Positions 32,637 through 44,961 of a DNA stretch of 64,000 nucleotides are shown here, one piece after another. Position numbers and translations under genes: made by a program. Position 1 is the stretch's first letter. The number at the start of each line of letters is the position of its first letter. This DNA is from Allium sativum (lineage: Eukaryota > Streptophyta > Magnoliopsida > Asparagales > Amaryllidaceae), in the NCBI GenBank assembly GCA_030737875.1, contig CM060915.1, positions 361,395,863-361,459,862 on the forward strand. The letters are read 5' to 3'. The notes under the pieces are model-generated. The model did not search any database and was not told where the DNA came from. It worked only from the letters and a program-made list of their open reading frames with translations.

Positions 32637-34483
32637 GATCAGTGTACTTTAATTTTTAATTTTTAGAATTTTACTGTAATTTTTAATTAATTAAATATGC
32701 AACTTTTTATTTGGAGTATTTTGCACCCTATATCAATATTTTGGGGTTTCATAATATAGGTTAAACTACCGATATTATTATATTTTTGAAATCGTGAAAC
32801 ATCACTCGATATGATCGCACTTTTATTTCTGTCCATTGCATCTCGACCGTGGATAAAATTTATATAACATGGTATGTAAACCAAAAGAAAAGCCAAACAT
32901 CTAATCAAAACATACCCAAATGTAAGGCCACGAGCTAATAACCAAGTAATTAGAAAATAAACCCTGTATTAGCTTGAGTATTAAGGTAGTAAAAGCACAT
33001 TGAAGTTCCGTAGCTTGAATAAGCCACACGTAGTCCAGTATCTAATTTAAAAGCCTGCACTGTATAGAAATAAAGGCGTGCACATCCCTTGTTCATAGCT
33101 TGAGCAGACCTGAAGTCTGCCAATGCCACCCTGCTTTTGAAGAGATATAACATGGCTTTCAAATAGATAGCATTCCTGTCACACGCACATGCTAATTTAA
33201 TAAGACCACATGCCTACCCTAAGAAACTAACGCTACCCTCTCACTGACGCTTGCACATGCTATCACCAGTGCAACAATATGAGGCAGGACGGTAAAGCTA
33301 GAAGGAGAAGACACAATAGACTTGCAGTCAAATTAAGTATCAGAAGTCTACATCTGGTGAACGCACTCGAGAAGACTATTGGTCCCAGTACAAATTGCAA
33401 ACGTACTCTCTTTTTACTCCTTTCTCGCAAATGTAAAACTTCTTTTCACTGCTCAGTTTTGAGATGCTTCCCTTTGCATATTTAAACAATTATTTGATGT
33501 TACAATACAGCAACGAGCAGATCTCCTGTTTGGCCACATCGTGCCATTTTCGATTTTATTGCTTCAAGTTTTCTTTTTCTGCCTTGTTGTACGAATATTG
33601 CCGGATCTTGTCAAGCTTAATGAAAGAGCACATGCAGCTATGCTTGCCACTATATAAGTAGCTGACTGTCTCCCCCTCCATTCTTCGAGCTGCTACTATT
33701 AATTTCTTCACCAAATTATTAAACCCATTACTTAACAAAAACCCAAAATTTCTTGACTTATTTAGCTCGTTAGGCTCGTTTGTTCGAGGCAACCCTCCTG
33801 ATGGCATCTGCGATCACTGCGTGGTGGGGCGCCTGGGCTATAGCGTTCGAAGATGGGAGGAGTTCGGTCCTCCTATGAACTATGTAGGCGTAGCAGACGG
33901 GTGTGACAAGTTGTGGGTTTCTTTACTTGAAGTTGTGGGACTGTTTGTTAAACAAAGGAGAAAAAGACGGTTTTGTTTTTTGGAATGATGGAGGTGCGGT
34001 CTTGAGTTTGTTTGGAGGAGGGCAGACACAGTTCGGTTGAAGTGGTTACAACGAATTAATACTTGAACAAGCACAAATTAAGTATACTAACCAAGGTAAT
34101 TATAACACGCACACATCTTTTTTATAAATTATGTTAATACCAGATAGCAATGTGAATTATTAGAATTTACGTTGGCTCTTTATAGGCATTGCTCACAGTA
34201 GCATATGAAAGATTATACAAAAGGCTCCACGAGGACTTAAAAGATGCCAATGTTTAGCATTTGTTATGCGGTTAACACCATTGGATGTGTTGCAATTAAT
34301 ATCACTGAATATAAACCAATGTTAACATTTAATATTAACAAAAAGAAATTGTTGCTTTCCTAAGTTGAATTTGCAACATTAATTATGTAGTCATTAAAAA
34401 CATAACTAGTTAAGGAAAATTAGGGTATATAATATAATATTCGTTAAATGATGTAAAATGTATAATTTGTTTGTTTGCTATCA
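32637..34483. other. Low-copy segment, possible decayed host sequence
   Basis: I see no match to other parts of the window. Composition is less AT-extreme than the LTRs. Two stretches look gene-like but unproven: a minus-strand open frame (33186-32950, ~78 codons) preceded by an acceptor-like TGTGACAG, and a TATATAAG box (33651-33658) followed by a 108-codon frame without stops (33662-33985, no early ATG) and a 25-codon ATG frame from 33801. I do not recognise either product. Confidence 0.4.
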
Positions 34484-34641
34484 GGATCCGCCAAAATCGG
34501 TCATATTGGAATTGTGGCAACGAGGTCTACATGGTGGGACTAATATGGAGGAGAACAGAGTTATTTGAAATTGCGCAGAAAAATCCAACGTCTGTTTCAT
34601 TTTAAATAAAATGAAAGCAGTATCTTCAACTGCAGAACGAG

Positions 34642-34655
34642 GTGAGTAAACTCAC
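34642..34655 (+). promoter_or_regulatory. GTGAGT-AA-ACTCAC hairpin
   Basis: Perfect 6-bp arms around AA. AG-GTGAGT is also a consensus plant 5' splice donor. Confidence 0.55.
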
Positions 34656-35654
34656 TAACTCTGCCTCGTTTATATTTTTATATAAATGAGTTTTAAACTT
34701 ATTTATAGTTATTTTATTCTGTGTGATGGTTGCTTGGATGAATTAGTTGAAATGGTTGATCGTTGATCGATTTATTTATACGGTTTACTATGATATTTCA
34801 CGTTTTATGTGAAATTAATATTTTTGATGTTATTAACATCTATGATGCAGGGAAACAGGTTGGAGGGATCCAACTGGATTCCTCAACGTTTATATATTAT
34901 TGTTTGCATTGATTTTGATATTTGATTGGTTATTGATTATGTTGTGGTTAAATTACACTGGCCTTGATATTTACATGTCTTAAATATTTTCGAATATAGA
35001 AATGGGAATTTGAGTTTTAAAAAAAGCAAATTTATTTCCAAAAATAGAAATCTAATTTCGAATAGAGTTGGGAATAGAAACCTGTTCAAATGTTTGAATC
35101 AGGAGATTTTTATAACTGAGAATTTAAATTAATTGAATTGTTTATCATTGGTTACCTTGAAATAGAAAGTCAAAATTTGAATTTTTATAGAAATGTGAAG
35201 GTCGGTTTTTAAAACAATATTGGAAAGGAGATGTAAACTTAACAAACTTTAAGGAAATCTTTTACGAGATTTTGAATGATTGAAATAAAAAGAAAGGAGA
35301 TTGTAAATGTGAAATGTGGATTTGATATGGTAAAATCAAATGGATTTGATTATGTAAGAAGAAATATTAATCACGATTAAAGTGAATAATTATTTAGAGT
35401 AGATATTCTGTAAATGAAAGCAGCTATAAAAGAGATCTGGGTTGGTAATGTGAATTCAAATAGAAAATTGAATGATAAGGGAAATGGAAATTCGTTTCGA
35501 AAGGAAACGATGAATTATATTCCAAAGTTTGGAATATAAAACAATTGAAATAAATTCAAGGAATTTATAATTATACTTTGGCTAGGTTGAAGTTTGTTAT
35601 AATGGTTTAGTTCAGGAAGGATATTTGAATTCTATTTAGTGCAAATCTAAACAT

Positions 35655-35830
35655 CGATCATAGCGTTGTTGTTATAATTTATGCTTTGTAAATTCAAAAC
35701 AGCGATTATAATGCCGCTGCTATAATAAATGGTTTGTAAATTTAAAACAGCGATTATAATGTCGCTGTTATAATTAATGTTTGGAAACAACAATTATGAC
35801 GCTACCGTTATAATCAATACTTTTCTATAA
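35655..35830. repeat. Degenerate 48-bp repeat with AGCG...CGCT hairpins
   Basis: Three to four units, the best pair 48 bp apart (AGCGATTATAATG at 35701 and 35749). Each contains AGCG and CGCT arms flanking ATTATAAT. Confidence 0.65.
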
Positions 35831-37720
35831 AAGAAGTGGTGAGCTTTGACTATTTCAAAGTTAAGATTGTCGTTCAGTTAAGGTCTGAGACGTAATCATA
35901 CCCCAAATTGAATGACTGCATGATTGACGGAGAAATGGTTAAGGCTCGATAGCAAGGATTGGTTAGTGATATCGTTAGTTAACGAATAATTTATGATTTG
36001 AGTTATAGTAAAGATGTTTCATAACATCAGTTTGATTTAAAGGATTTAGAAATATTTTCTAACCGGAATAAGAGATATTTTCCCGAATAGAGAAATTTTA
36101 ATATTGAAATGTTTTTTTTTTTCTCCAAAGAATCGAGTTTCAAAAGAATATGAAAGATAGGAAATGAGAATTGTAAATGATAATATAATAAGGAATTGAT
36201 TTAAAGGGGCCAATGTTGATTGATGATTGATCGATCGAATTCCTACTTGGAAATAAGATCGTTGGTTGTACACTTATTTTTATTTGATAGTTAAATCACC
36301 GACTATCGAAGGTTTTGACATTTTTCCGTCGTCAATACGGAGAGACCGGGATCAGATTCGTTATCTGGAAACCACTCTGTATAGGCGTTAGCATTGCGAT
36401 CAAATATGATGAAAATAATTGAAGACGGAGTTTTGCAAGGGCTATCCTGTTTGCGGGATAGTGCCTTCGGTTTGTCCAGTCCCAGGACAACTGAATGGAC
36501 GAATGTCTGACAGAGTATATCTAACGGATCACGTAAGTTAATCTCTTCAAACGTACTTACGTTTGGTGGCGGAGAAATTCATTCCTCTTAGCTTTATACC
36601 TGTAGTATTTTTGGGGAAATCAATTTGTGATTTGGCGGGTATGACGATGTGGCAGTCAAAGTGAATGGTGGCCAGATGTTTTGGAAGATAATTCAAACCT
36701 CAAGCCTCACAACCCGGAATTGACAAAAATCGGGCAGGCAGCATGGCTATGTGGGTCGCTCCCATTAGGATGTATAATCACCTATCTAGCGAAATTCCAT
36801 TTGCTTCTGTAATCTATTGATGCTGCCCCTTTCGGGAAACGGTTGCTGATCCCAACCGTTGGTGATATACATTCGATACACTCAAGTGAAATGAGTGGTC
36901 GGCCATACGAGGGCCGGGTTACAAGACGTTCTTGTTGAACCCAGTGTATTCGTCTCTAGAGATACACTATCGGAAGGTGGTCCCATACCTTGTCATGTTG
37001 GAAATCCAATCTCCAATAAGCGCCCTACGGTTTTTGATTTTATATTATATATGGAGCGTGAGATGCAAGCGTTCCGCTAGTTTCTATTTTTTTGATGTAG
37101 ACATTATTATAATATCACTGGATTTGATATCAAAAATATTTTTGGTTATCGTAAGGTAAAAACCATCCGTGTTTATGTGTGGATCGGTCTTACGATTATC
37201 ATTTCTTTCGAAAGGATTTTTGAAAGTTAAATAAATGGTTGGAGTTTACTCACACCAGTCCCATGACTGACCCAGAGTTTATTTTGTTTTGTTTTCCCTA
37301 AACTCTTGGGTGCCCAAATTTGTACGGGCAGTCAAGTAGTTGGGATGTTACAGATTCACTTGGAGGTGTTCGAAGCAGGAGGCTTCACCAGTTAGCTATA
37401 GACTATTATATTTTCCACTCTGTACTATGTTGTATCTGGAAATAGGAGTTTATAACTGTTCCTGGAATAGCTGTGTGCTCTGATGATGGTATGTATATAC
37501 AAATACTGATTTGTGTTTTCAAAACTTATGTTATATAATATATTTTATTTGTTCCACTGTGAGTTTGTGATCTTCGTTTTTCTTCTATTCTAATATTTCT
37601 TTCTTTCTATTTCTCATCCTCTAACTTCTTTCTAATAATGGTTCGTGTTTCTGTGCAATTTGGGTTGGACGTATGGTGCTATTATTCTACTCAAAGGGTA
37701 CGGAAATTCGGGTCGTTACA

Positions 37721-38055
37721 GTGTTATACAATATAAACATATTTATAAAGTTATATGATTTAAAACTATAAATATATAAACATATTATTAAAAACTTTAT
37801 AAATATATATATATATTTGAAATTATTAAGTAAAATATTTAGGATAATTTGAAACAATTTAGAAAATAAATTTAACAATAATTTGAAAAGGAATTTTGAA
37901 AACATAATTTGAATGTACTAACCCGAGTTTTACATATAAACTAGACTCAATTTACTTTATAGTCTTGAGCTCTTGAAATCTTGATATCCTGATACTCATG
38001 AGTCTTGGATCTCTTGGAACTCTAAAACTGTGCAATCTTCAGTATTAAATCCTGC

Positions 38056-38086
<31 letters not shown>

Positions 38087-39052
38087 CATATATATATTCT
38101 AGACAAAGATGTTAGTATATATTTTGTAATCAATGACAATTAAAATAAGGTTGTTGTCATCAAAACTTCATTCTCCAACAGAACAAAGGACTTCCTTTAT
38201 AATGGTTAAACTAGCTCAAGTGTTGTGATTTTTTAAGTTTTTATGAGTTTTAAGCAGTTCAAATATGTAATTAATAGTCATTAGTGGAGGGGACTACAAT
38301 TACTTTTAGGATTAAAAAATGGAGTCTGTGTGTTACTCTAGCTTCATTTTCTTATTCCTTTTCTTTTCCAAAATATTCCTAACCTCCATTAAAATATTTC
38401 TTTGCAAAATCTTCACTCTAAATCTCTAATTCTTAAACAAAGTAACAAGTGGAAAAAAGAATAGTAAAATTTACACTCGGAGAAGAATATTTGATGATGT
38501 GGAGGATTTGCTCACATTTGGAGCTTGTTAAGGCTAAGTCATTAACTAATTTTCACTTACTAAAGAAGATGTTTTAAACCCTAAATATCTTATAATAATT
38601 CATCTAAATTTCTTAGAATTATCTTATAATGTTTTAAGTCATATATGTGAATTTTGCGAGATTTGGGTTTGATTTATAAAAATGCATTTATGAATGCTTA
38701 ATTTTTATTCTAATAGACCTAAAATTTTCTACCTTAGATCTAGATCCTTCAAATCTTATTGAAATTGGTTGTTTGGATGTTGTTATTATCAATATAGGTT
38801 GTATGCATGCTTTATCCATATTTGAACGTGTGGAAACCCCGATCGAATGAAAATATAGATTAACAATTTTGAAGATCGTCAACAACACCTAATCCCAAAA
38901 GCACAGATTTGTGTGTGATCTAAAAAAGGCAACACAAAAGGTCTTCTGAGGCTACACCTAAAAATATAGATTGGTTTGGGGTTAGGATAGATTAGTTATG
39001 GTCGCATGAAAATAGAAATATTTGTATTGCAGGGACTGGATTGGCTACGATC
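37721..39052. other. AT-rich spacer without recognised gene
   Basis: AT-rich sequence with short TA-rich runs and a TCTTGA-rich stretch (about 37965-38020). It does not match other parts of the window. ORFs are at most 72 aa and look random. It is interrupted by the Tekay-like element at 39057; its continuation resumes at 50195. Confidence 0.6.
38055..38097. repeat. (TG)n/(TA)n microsatellite
   Basis: ATATATATG then GTGTGTGTGTG then TATATATACATATATATA. Confidence 0.9.
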
Positions 39053-39057
39053 CAAAA
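39053..39057. repeat. Target site duplication CAAAA, left copy
   Basis: CAAAA immediately before the LTR start; the identical CAAAA follows the other LTR at 50190-50194. Five bp is the usual duplication for Ty3/gypsy integrases. Confidence 0.92.
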
Positions 39058-39487
39058 TGTAACACCTCGAATTTCAGTTAATATTAACATTCACAAATTA
39101 AAGAATAACTAATCCCAGATGTGGGAATTAGGGGAAACGGGTTGCACCATTGCGTTCGTCTCGGAAAAATACGCGAAATAGAGTCTGAGTTTTCGAAAAT
39201 CGGAGTCCGTATGAAGAAGATATGGACGAACGAAGTTAGGCAGAAAAACCGAAAACAAGCCAGAATGCACTGGCGCACTTGTGAAGTGCGCCAACACAAA
39301 AATACACTGGCGCACTTGGGAAGTGCGCCCGTGTCGAGCCAGAAACCTGCACAGCTTTCTGGTTTGACCCTGGTGCACCATTTTAGGGTTTGGCTGTGTT
39401 TTGGGGCTATTCTCTAGAAGCTTCCGAGATCTGATGGTCCTAATCTAATTTAGGGTTAATCTAATGGCCTAAAACACTTGCCTAATC

Positions 39488-39495
39488 TATAAATA
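39488..39495 (+). promoter_or_regulatory. TATA box, 5' LTR
   Basis: TATAAATA followed by CACCCTAACAC, 430 bp into the LTR. The identical box in the 3' LTR is at 47631-47638. Confidence 0.7.
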
Positions 39496-39786
39496 CACCC
39501 TAACACTACCCTAATTCATACTAAAAATAGATCCAAGGGCCTCATGCCGTCAAATCAAAACTAGAAGGAGCCTCCACCAAATTTGAGAGGAAGTTGGCAT
39601 CTCAAATCAACTCTAATCAAGTTCTAATCCACTCTAGCAACTTAATCTTCCTCATTGGAGTGCTAATTAGTTATTTGTGAGTTCCTATGCCTTTAGCAAG
39701 CAATTGCTAAACTAATTAGGATAGGATATTAGGAGGCTATGGATGTAAATGAGGATTTATGCATGTTGTGGTTGTCATATGTTATA

Positions 39787-40136
39787 AGTTCATATGCAAG
39801 TTTGTCTCTTTCTATGTATGACATGTTATGCAAGTTCATATGCAAGTTTATATGCAAGTTCATATGCAAGTTTGTCTCTTTTTATGATATGCATAACATA
39901 TGCACGGTTGCCTCTATGTATGACATGTTATGCAAGCTCATATGCAAGTCTATATGCAAGTTCATATGCAAGTCTATATGCAAGTTCATATGCAAGTCTA
40001 TATGCAAGTTCATATGCAAGTTTGTCTCTTTTTATGATATGCATAACATATGCAAGGTTGCCTCTATGTATGACATGTTATGTAAGTTCATATGCAAGTT
40101 CATATGCAAGTTTATATGCAAGTTCATATGCAAGTT
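39787..40136 (+). repeat. 12-bp (CATATGCAAGTT) repeat array in 5' LTR
   Basis: About 20 copies of a 12-bp unit, interleaved with a longer unit carrying TTTGTCTCTTTTTATG and GCCTCTATGTATGACATG. Because 12 is a multiple of three and the unit lacks stops in two frames, ORFs of 142 and 116 aa run through it (repeating ICKF or SYASLYAS); I do not regard these as genes. Copy number differs between the LTRs. Confidence 0.9.
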
Positions 40137-40376
40137 TGGGTTAATGATTTATGCTAGTTGGGTTTAATGTTTTGATGCAAGTTGACACCTTTTAAACCCA
40201 TGTAAATGCCAATGTTGTGCTAAGATTGAACCCATTACATTTATAGTGAATCTTCCCATTTATATGACATGTCATGAGAACGAATTACGTGGGAAACGAT
40301 GGGGTTAATATGCATGTTAATAGAAATGTGTAAAGTTGGTATGCTTAAGCATAACATAAAATGAATGGACATAATT

Positions 40377-40505
40377 GGGAATTTACCTATTAAGTTAGGT
40401 CTACCCATATTATGGAGTTGGGAATTTACCTATTAAGTTAGGTCTACCCATACTACGGAATTGGGAATTTACCTATTGAGTTAGGTCTACCCATATTCTT
40501 AAAAA
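40377..40505 (+). repeat. 43-bp tandem repeat (3 copies) in 5' LTR
   Basis: Units start at 40377, 40420 and 40463, each with GGGAATTTACCTATTRAG and TTAGGTCTACCCATA. Confidence 0.9.
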
Positions 40506-40572
40506 TGTGTAATTAATTAGGTATAATTAATACAAATTATGGGGGTGATTAATTAGGTGTAAATAATCAACT

Positions 40573-40790
40573 AAGACACGAGGTTGGACCCTTTTGTAGC
40601 GGAAGTCTGCCCGGAACCGACCGGCAAATCCAGCAGCTACAAATGATTGGCCCAATGTGAGAGGTATTAGTCATAAATTAAATACGTGATTAAAGTAAAG
40701 ACACGAGGTTAGACCCTTTTATGACGGAAGTCTGCCCGGACCCAACCGGCATATCCAGCAGTCGTAAAAGGTGGTCTAATGTGAGAGGTC
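40573..40790 (+). other. Duplicated 125-bp unit predicted to fold as three stacked helices
   Basis: Copy 1: TTGGACC (40584-40590)/GGCCCAA (40649-40655); TTTGTAGC (40593-40600)/GCTACAAA (40636-40643); TGCC-C-GG (40608-40614)/CCGGCA (40621-40626). Copy 2, 125 bp later: TTAGACC (40709-40715)/GGTCTAA (40773-40779); TTTTATGAC (40717-40725)/GTCGTAAAA (40761-40769); TGCC-C-GG (40733-40739)/CCGGCA (40746-40751). Stem bases differ between copies in compensating pairs. It is present again in the 3' LTR (48739 and 48864 onward). Confidence 0.65.
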
Positions 40791-42035
40791 TTTATGAGGT
40801 CATGATCTTAATTAATTAATTAAGAAACACTTAACCATATTAGCATGTAGAGGGACATGAGGGGTTAAGTGGGTGCCTTGGGTGGCATGTGGAAATCTAG
40901 TGGTTGCCTTGGGTGGCAATAGAAAATACGATTAGAATACTTAACCAAAGTGGAACATGTAATTAAAACATGGTTAAAGGGTTAAGTGGTATACACTAGA
41001 AATGACAAGCTTAGGTGGGTAGCTTGTGGGGGCCCATTTCAACCAATATCCCAAACATATCTTTGTGGGCTCGACCCAAGTCGAGGACGGGACACGCATA
41101 TTGGGCTTGACTATAAGAGGCCAAAACGGGGTAGCGGTGGCAACGCGAGTCCAACGGGTTTCATATGCGTGTGTGGACCCAGGCTGGTAGGTAAGACGTT
41201 GTTGCATCGTGTAGATATAAGCCGTGCACCATTTGTTGTATCGGATTGCCACTATGGGGAGTGATACACCCCATTGTGGGGCCAGCACGGGTATCTACGG
41301 TAGGGAGCCGATCGCTTGGGAGTAGTGGGTACACCTAGTGGAGATAGGGGCAGGCGGCACCTATGTAGTCAGCTAGGGGTACACGAAACTACTGGGTAAA
41401 TTTACTAAGTCCTTGGGAGGGATCAACCTTTAAGTAGGAATGACTGGTGTGGTGCAGTGTAGTAATTATCCTTGGGTGGGTAAATGCGTCTTTATCGTTA
41501 TCTTAGTTCATTCTAAGTCTGATTGGCTACCGAGTGTAGTCATTTATCCCCAGTCACACCATGCCAAGTTATATCATACCCTAATTACTTTAATGATTGC
41601 ATTGTTAAAGTTATAGGACTCGCTCAGACTTATGTCTGACCCCGTTGTTTTTATCTTTTTTTCCAACCCTCAGGTTCTCAGAGTGGGCCCAGCACGAGTG
41701 GGCTTTGATCAGGCTGCTTTTATTACTCTCTTGGAGCTTGGACCCTAGATGTAGAGCTCAGCTTACCCTTTTGTTTTATGGCTATCAGTTCATGTATTGG
41801 GATTATGTATTTTATTTATCAGGATGGATATTTTGTACTTGACTCTTATTATGGTTTTGTGATGTAACCAAACATGTTTTACTTTCCGCTGAAATGAAAT
41901 GATGTTTTAAATTTTCAAGTATTACTTATATCTGTCTTGCTGTAATTTCTCTGTTCTATATTCACTTAAAAATACTCCACCGATGTTATGGCATTCCCTT
42001 AGCGAGTGACCATAGCGGGAGTGGGGTGTTACACG

Positions 42036-42047
42036 TGGTATCAGAGC
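42036..42047 (+). other. Primer-binding site of Tekay-like element
   Basis: TGGTATCAGAGC, two bases after the 5' LTR, complementary to the 3' end of initiator tRNA-Met. Confidence 0.95.
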
Positions 42048-42234
42048 AAAGGTTACCGGAACAGATAATTTTTTTTTTTAGAAAACTATATTTTTCTAAA
42101 AACATTTTTGGAAGAGATATTTTCAAAAACATGTCTTTAAAGAGAAAAGTTTTTGAAAGAAAAGCATAATCCCCAATAGCTATATCTTTATCTTTCGAAT
42201 TCTCCGTTTTGAATCTTTCCTTTTTCGTTTCAGC

Positions 42235-44961
42235 ATGGCTGAGGATCTTAACTTTCCGGAGGGTGTGACGATACCAGTATGGTATAGGAGATTGATGGAG
42301 GCTAGGGCCACCACTGCGGGTCCAGCAAATGTTCCTCCACCAACCGTAGCACCCGATCTTCCTCCTCCCCCTCCTCCTCGCACGGATACTTTTGCTAAGA
42401 CTTGTAAGGAATTTAAAGCTATGGGAGGGAAACCTTTTCAAGGATCTGAAACTTTTGTGGAGGCTAGAGATTGGCTTAAGGAGGTGGAAGAGTTGATAGA
42501 TATCTTTGAGATGGAAGAAGGAAAGAAAGTCAAGTTAGCTGCTTGGTTAATGAAGGGAGAGGCCTCATTCTGGTGGGAGGTCACTAATGGAGAACGCCCC
42601 GTTGACTCTTGGGCGGATTTTAGGCAAAGATTTGTGGCAAAGTTTCTCTCAAGGGCGGAGGAAAACTTGTATATGGAAAGATTCTTGACTCTAAAGCAAG
42701 GAAATCTCTCAGTGAAGGAATATGTCAACAAGTTTAATCAATTGGCAAGGTTTGGCCTAGACATGGTGAATACACCGGAGAAGAAGGCTTTGAGGTTCGT
42801 GAAAGGCTTGAATGAACCGATGCATGGGTTGGCTATGACTCATATCCCTATGGGGGCCACCTTTGAGAAGCTAGTTGACATGGCACTCATGCATGAAGAA
42901 GAGAAGGGTCCCAATGCTAATAAGGCACCCGAGAAGAAGGGAGATCAAAAGAGACCTCAGCAACAACAGCAAAACAAAGGTGGGAAAGGCAACGGTGGCA
43001 AGGGGAAGAAGAAGTGCTTCAATTGCGGGATACCAGGCCACATAAGCAAAGATTGTCGAAAGAAGAAGAAGACTGGCTGCTACCATTGTGGCGAAGCAGG
43101 GCATCTAGTGAAGGATTGCCCTAAGAAGGGGCAAAGGACGGGGCCTACCTCAGGAGGACAAGTGCAAGCTCTTATGGCACCGGGTCAGGCTAGGGGGCAA
43201 GTACAGGCTCTCGCGGTTCCACCGGTTCAGGAAAGAGGTAGAACTATTTCCGTTGAAAGTCTGGTTTTTCTATTTGATCATCCTATCCGTACATTGTTTG
43301 ATTCTGGCGCATCGCATTCGTTTATCTCATCCTCATTAGTTGAGTCACTGCACTTAGACACCAGTCTAGTAGATGATCCCTTGGTTGTTTCAAACCCAAT
43401 TGGGGTCTCCACTTATTTGTCCATGATATGTTTGGGTTTGAAGATTTCTATACTTGGCATTGAGTTTAGATGTGATGCTTTTGTTTTGGGCTTCACGGGC
43501 TATGGGTTGATTTTGGGCATGGACTGGTTATCCAGTAATGGTGCCGTTCTAGATTGCGAAAGGAGAGTTGTTAGGCTCATGACCCGCTTGGGTAACACTC
43601 TCGAGATTTCTTGTAATCCCAGGGATTCTGTTATGCTAAGTTATCTTGAATCGCTTGACACTTCGGCCGAGAGTTTGCAATCTGTTAGAGTGGTCCGGGA
43701 ATACTCGGATGTGTTTGAGGAGGTGAAGGGCTTACCTCCGAAGCGGGAGATTGACTTCCGAATATATCTGGTGGATAATGCTAAACCTGTATCTTTACCA
43801 GTGCGCCACATGGCTCCTCGTGAGAGGAGGGAACTCCATAACCAAGTAGGGGAGTTGCTTGAGAAGGGGTTCATAAGACGAAGTATATCGGAGTGGGGTG
43901 CTCCAGTAGTTTTTGCTACGAAGGCGGATGGGTCCCTCAGACTTTGTGTAGACTATAGAGAACTCAACAAGCTCACAAAGAAGAATAGACACCCATTGCC
44001 GAGGATTGATGATCTTTTCGATCAGTTGGTTGGCGCTTCAGTATTTTCTCAGTTGGACTTAGCCACGGGGTTTCATCAGTTGAGGGTGGCTGAGGATAGC
44101 ATAGACAAGACTGCCTTTAGGACTCCGGATGGTTTCTATGAGTGGCTGGTGATGCCATTTGGGTTGACGAACGCCCCTGCATACTTTGTTGATTTGATGA
44201 GTAGGGTGTTCAGGGAGTTCCATAATAAGTTCGTGGTGGTCTTTGTGGATGATATCTTAGTATTTTCTAAGAGTGAAGAAGAGTATACCCTACATCTTGG
44301 GGAGGTGTTGGAGACTCTTCGAGCACATAGCCTTAAGGCTAAATTCTCTAAATGTCACTTCTGGAGGAAGGAAGTGCGGTTCTTGGGGCACGTGGTCTCC
44401 AAGGAAGGGATAGCTGTGGATCCCGCGAAGGTAGTATCAATTCAAGATTGGAAGGTTCCGAAGAATGCTACCGAAGTAAGAAGTTTCTTGGGGTTGGAGG
44501 GTTACTATAGGAGGTTTATCAAAGACTTCGCGAAGATATCAGCCCCATTAACCCGCTTAACGAAGAAGAACCTTGTTTTCACATGGGACGTAGATTGTGA
44601 TGATGCGTTCCGACGGTTAAAGAGAGCTTTAACCACTGCTCCAGTTTTAGTGTTACCAGATGGGAGTAAGCCATTTGTTGTCTATACCGATGCTTGTGGG
44701 ACAGGACTGGGCGCAGTCTTAATGCAAGAGGGAAGGGTAATAGCCTATGGTGGAAGGCAGTTGAGGGCACATGAGAAAAATTACCCTTCCCATGATCTAG
44801 AGTTGGCTGCTATTGTTTTTGCGCTTAAGATTTGGCGCCATTATCTTCTTGGTGAGAGATTCGAATTGTTCACTGACCACAAAATCATTGAAGTACTTGT
44901 TTTCTCAGAAGGATTTGAATTTGAGACAGCAAAGGTGGATGGAGTTCTTAGCATCCTATGA
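42235..44961 (+). CDS. gag-pol polyprotein, first part (gag, protease, RT, RNase H)
   Basis: ATG-initiated 908-codon frame, about 190 bp after the PBS. Residues ~67-205 form the retrotransposon gag (capsid) domain. Two CCHC zinc knuckles lie at 261-274 and 282-295, preceded by a Lys/Gln-rich linker. The aspartic protease active site is D356-S-G-A. RT spans ~545-720 with F670-V-D672-D673 as the catalytic box and LCVDYRELN and LPRIDDLFD motifs. RNase H has D819, E856 and D881. The product would form virus-like particles and copy the RNA. After H882-K883 the frame shifts because of an extra A, so the last ~26 residues are out of register and end at a stop. The rest of RNase H continues in another frame. 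Confidence 0.93.
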   Translation: MAEDLNFPEGVTIPVWYRRLMEARATTAGPANVPPPTVAPDLPPPPPPRTDTFAKTCKEFKAMGGKPFQGSETFVEARDWLKEVEELIDIFEMEEGKKVKLAAWLMKGEASFWWEVTNGERPVDSWADFRQRFVAKFLSRAEENLYMERFLTLKQGNLSVKEYVNKFNQLARFGLDMVNTPEKKALRFVKGLNEPMHGLAMTHIPMGATFEKLVDMALMHEEEKGPNANKAPEKKGDQKRPQQQQQNKGGKGNGGKGKKKCFNCGIPGHISKDCRKKKKTGCYHCGEAGHLVKDCPKKGQRTGPTSGGQVQALMAPGQARGQVQALAVPPVQERGRTISVESLVFLFDHPIRTLFDSGASHSFISSSLVESLHLDTSLVDDPLVVSNPIGVSTYLSMICLGLKISILGIEFRCDAFVLGFTGYGLILGMDWLSSNGAVLDCERRVVRLMTRLGNTLEISCNPRDSVMLSYLESLDTSAESLQSVRVVREYSDVFEEVKGLPPKREIDFRIYLVDNAKPVSLPVRHMAPRERRELHNQVGELLEKGFIRRSISEWGAPVVFATKADGSLRLCVDYRELNKLTKKNRHPLPRIDDLFDQLVGASVFSQLDLATGFHQLRVAEDSIDKTAFRTPDGFYEWLVMPFGLTNAPAYFVDLMSRVFREFHNKFVVVFVDDILVFSKSEEEYTLHLGEVLETLRAHSLKAKFSKCHFWRKEVRFLGHVVSKEGIAVDPAKVVSIQDWKVPKNATEVRSFLGLEGYYRRFIKDFAKISAPLTRLTKKNLVFTWDVDCDDAFRRLKRALTTAPVLVLPDGSKPFVVYTDACGTGLGAVLMQEGRVIAYGGRQLRAHEKNYPSHDLELAAIVFALKIWRHYLLGERFELFTDHKIIEVLVFSEGFEFETAKVDGVLSIL

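Larger units (their letters stand above)
34484..37720 (+). mobile_element. B/C-related LTR, 3' portion, + strand
   Basis: It ends CGGGTCGTTACA at 37720, the + orientation equivalent of B's terminus. It contains the GGTGAGTAA hairpin (34642), the AAGGTCTGAGA...TACCCC block (35876), the conserved 36290-37230 block also present in B and C, the CCAGTCCCATGACTGACC/GAGTTTA hairpins (37252-37315) and GAAGCAGGAGGCTTCACC. The left limit is set by loss of similarity; the LTR start, PBS and PPT are absent, so it is a truncated or solo LTR. No ORF of note. Confidence 0.7.
39058..42033 (+). repeat. 5' LTR of Tekay-like element (2976 bp)
   Basis: Starts TGTAACACC and ends GGGTGTTACA. It contains a TATA box, an array of 12-bp repeats, three 43-bp repeats and a duplicated 125-bp structured unit. 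The 104-, 92- and 98-aa ORFs recur in both LTRs only because the LTRs are copies. Confidence 0.95.

Noticed and set aside
33801..33878. 25-codon ATG frame after the TATATAAG box as a small gene
   Set aside because: Too short and unsupported; kept only as part of the low-confidence host-sequence remark.
39121..39417. 98-aa ORF (also at 47264) and the 104/92-aa ORFs near 41000 and 49150 as LTR-encoded proteins
   Set aside because: Present twice only as LTR copies, overlapping ORFs on opposite strands, no domain recognised.
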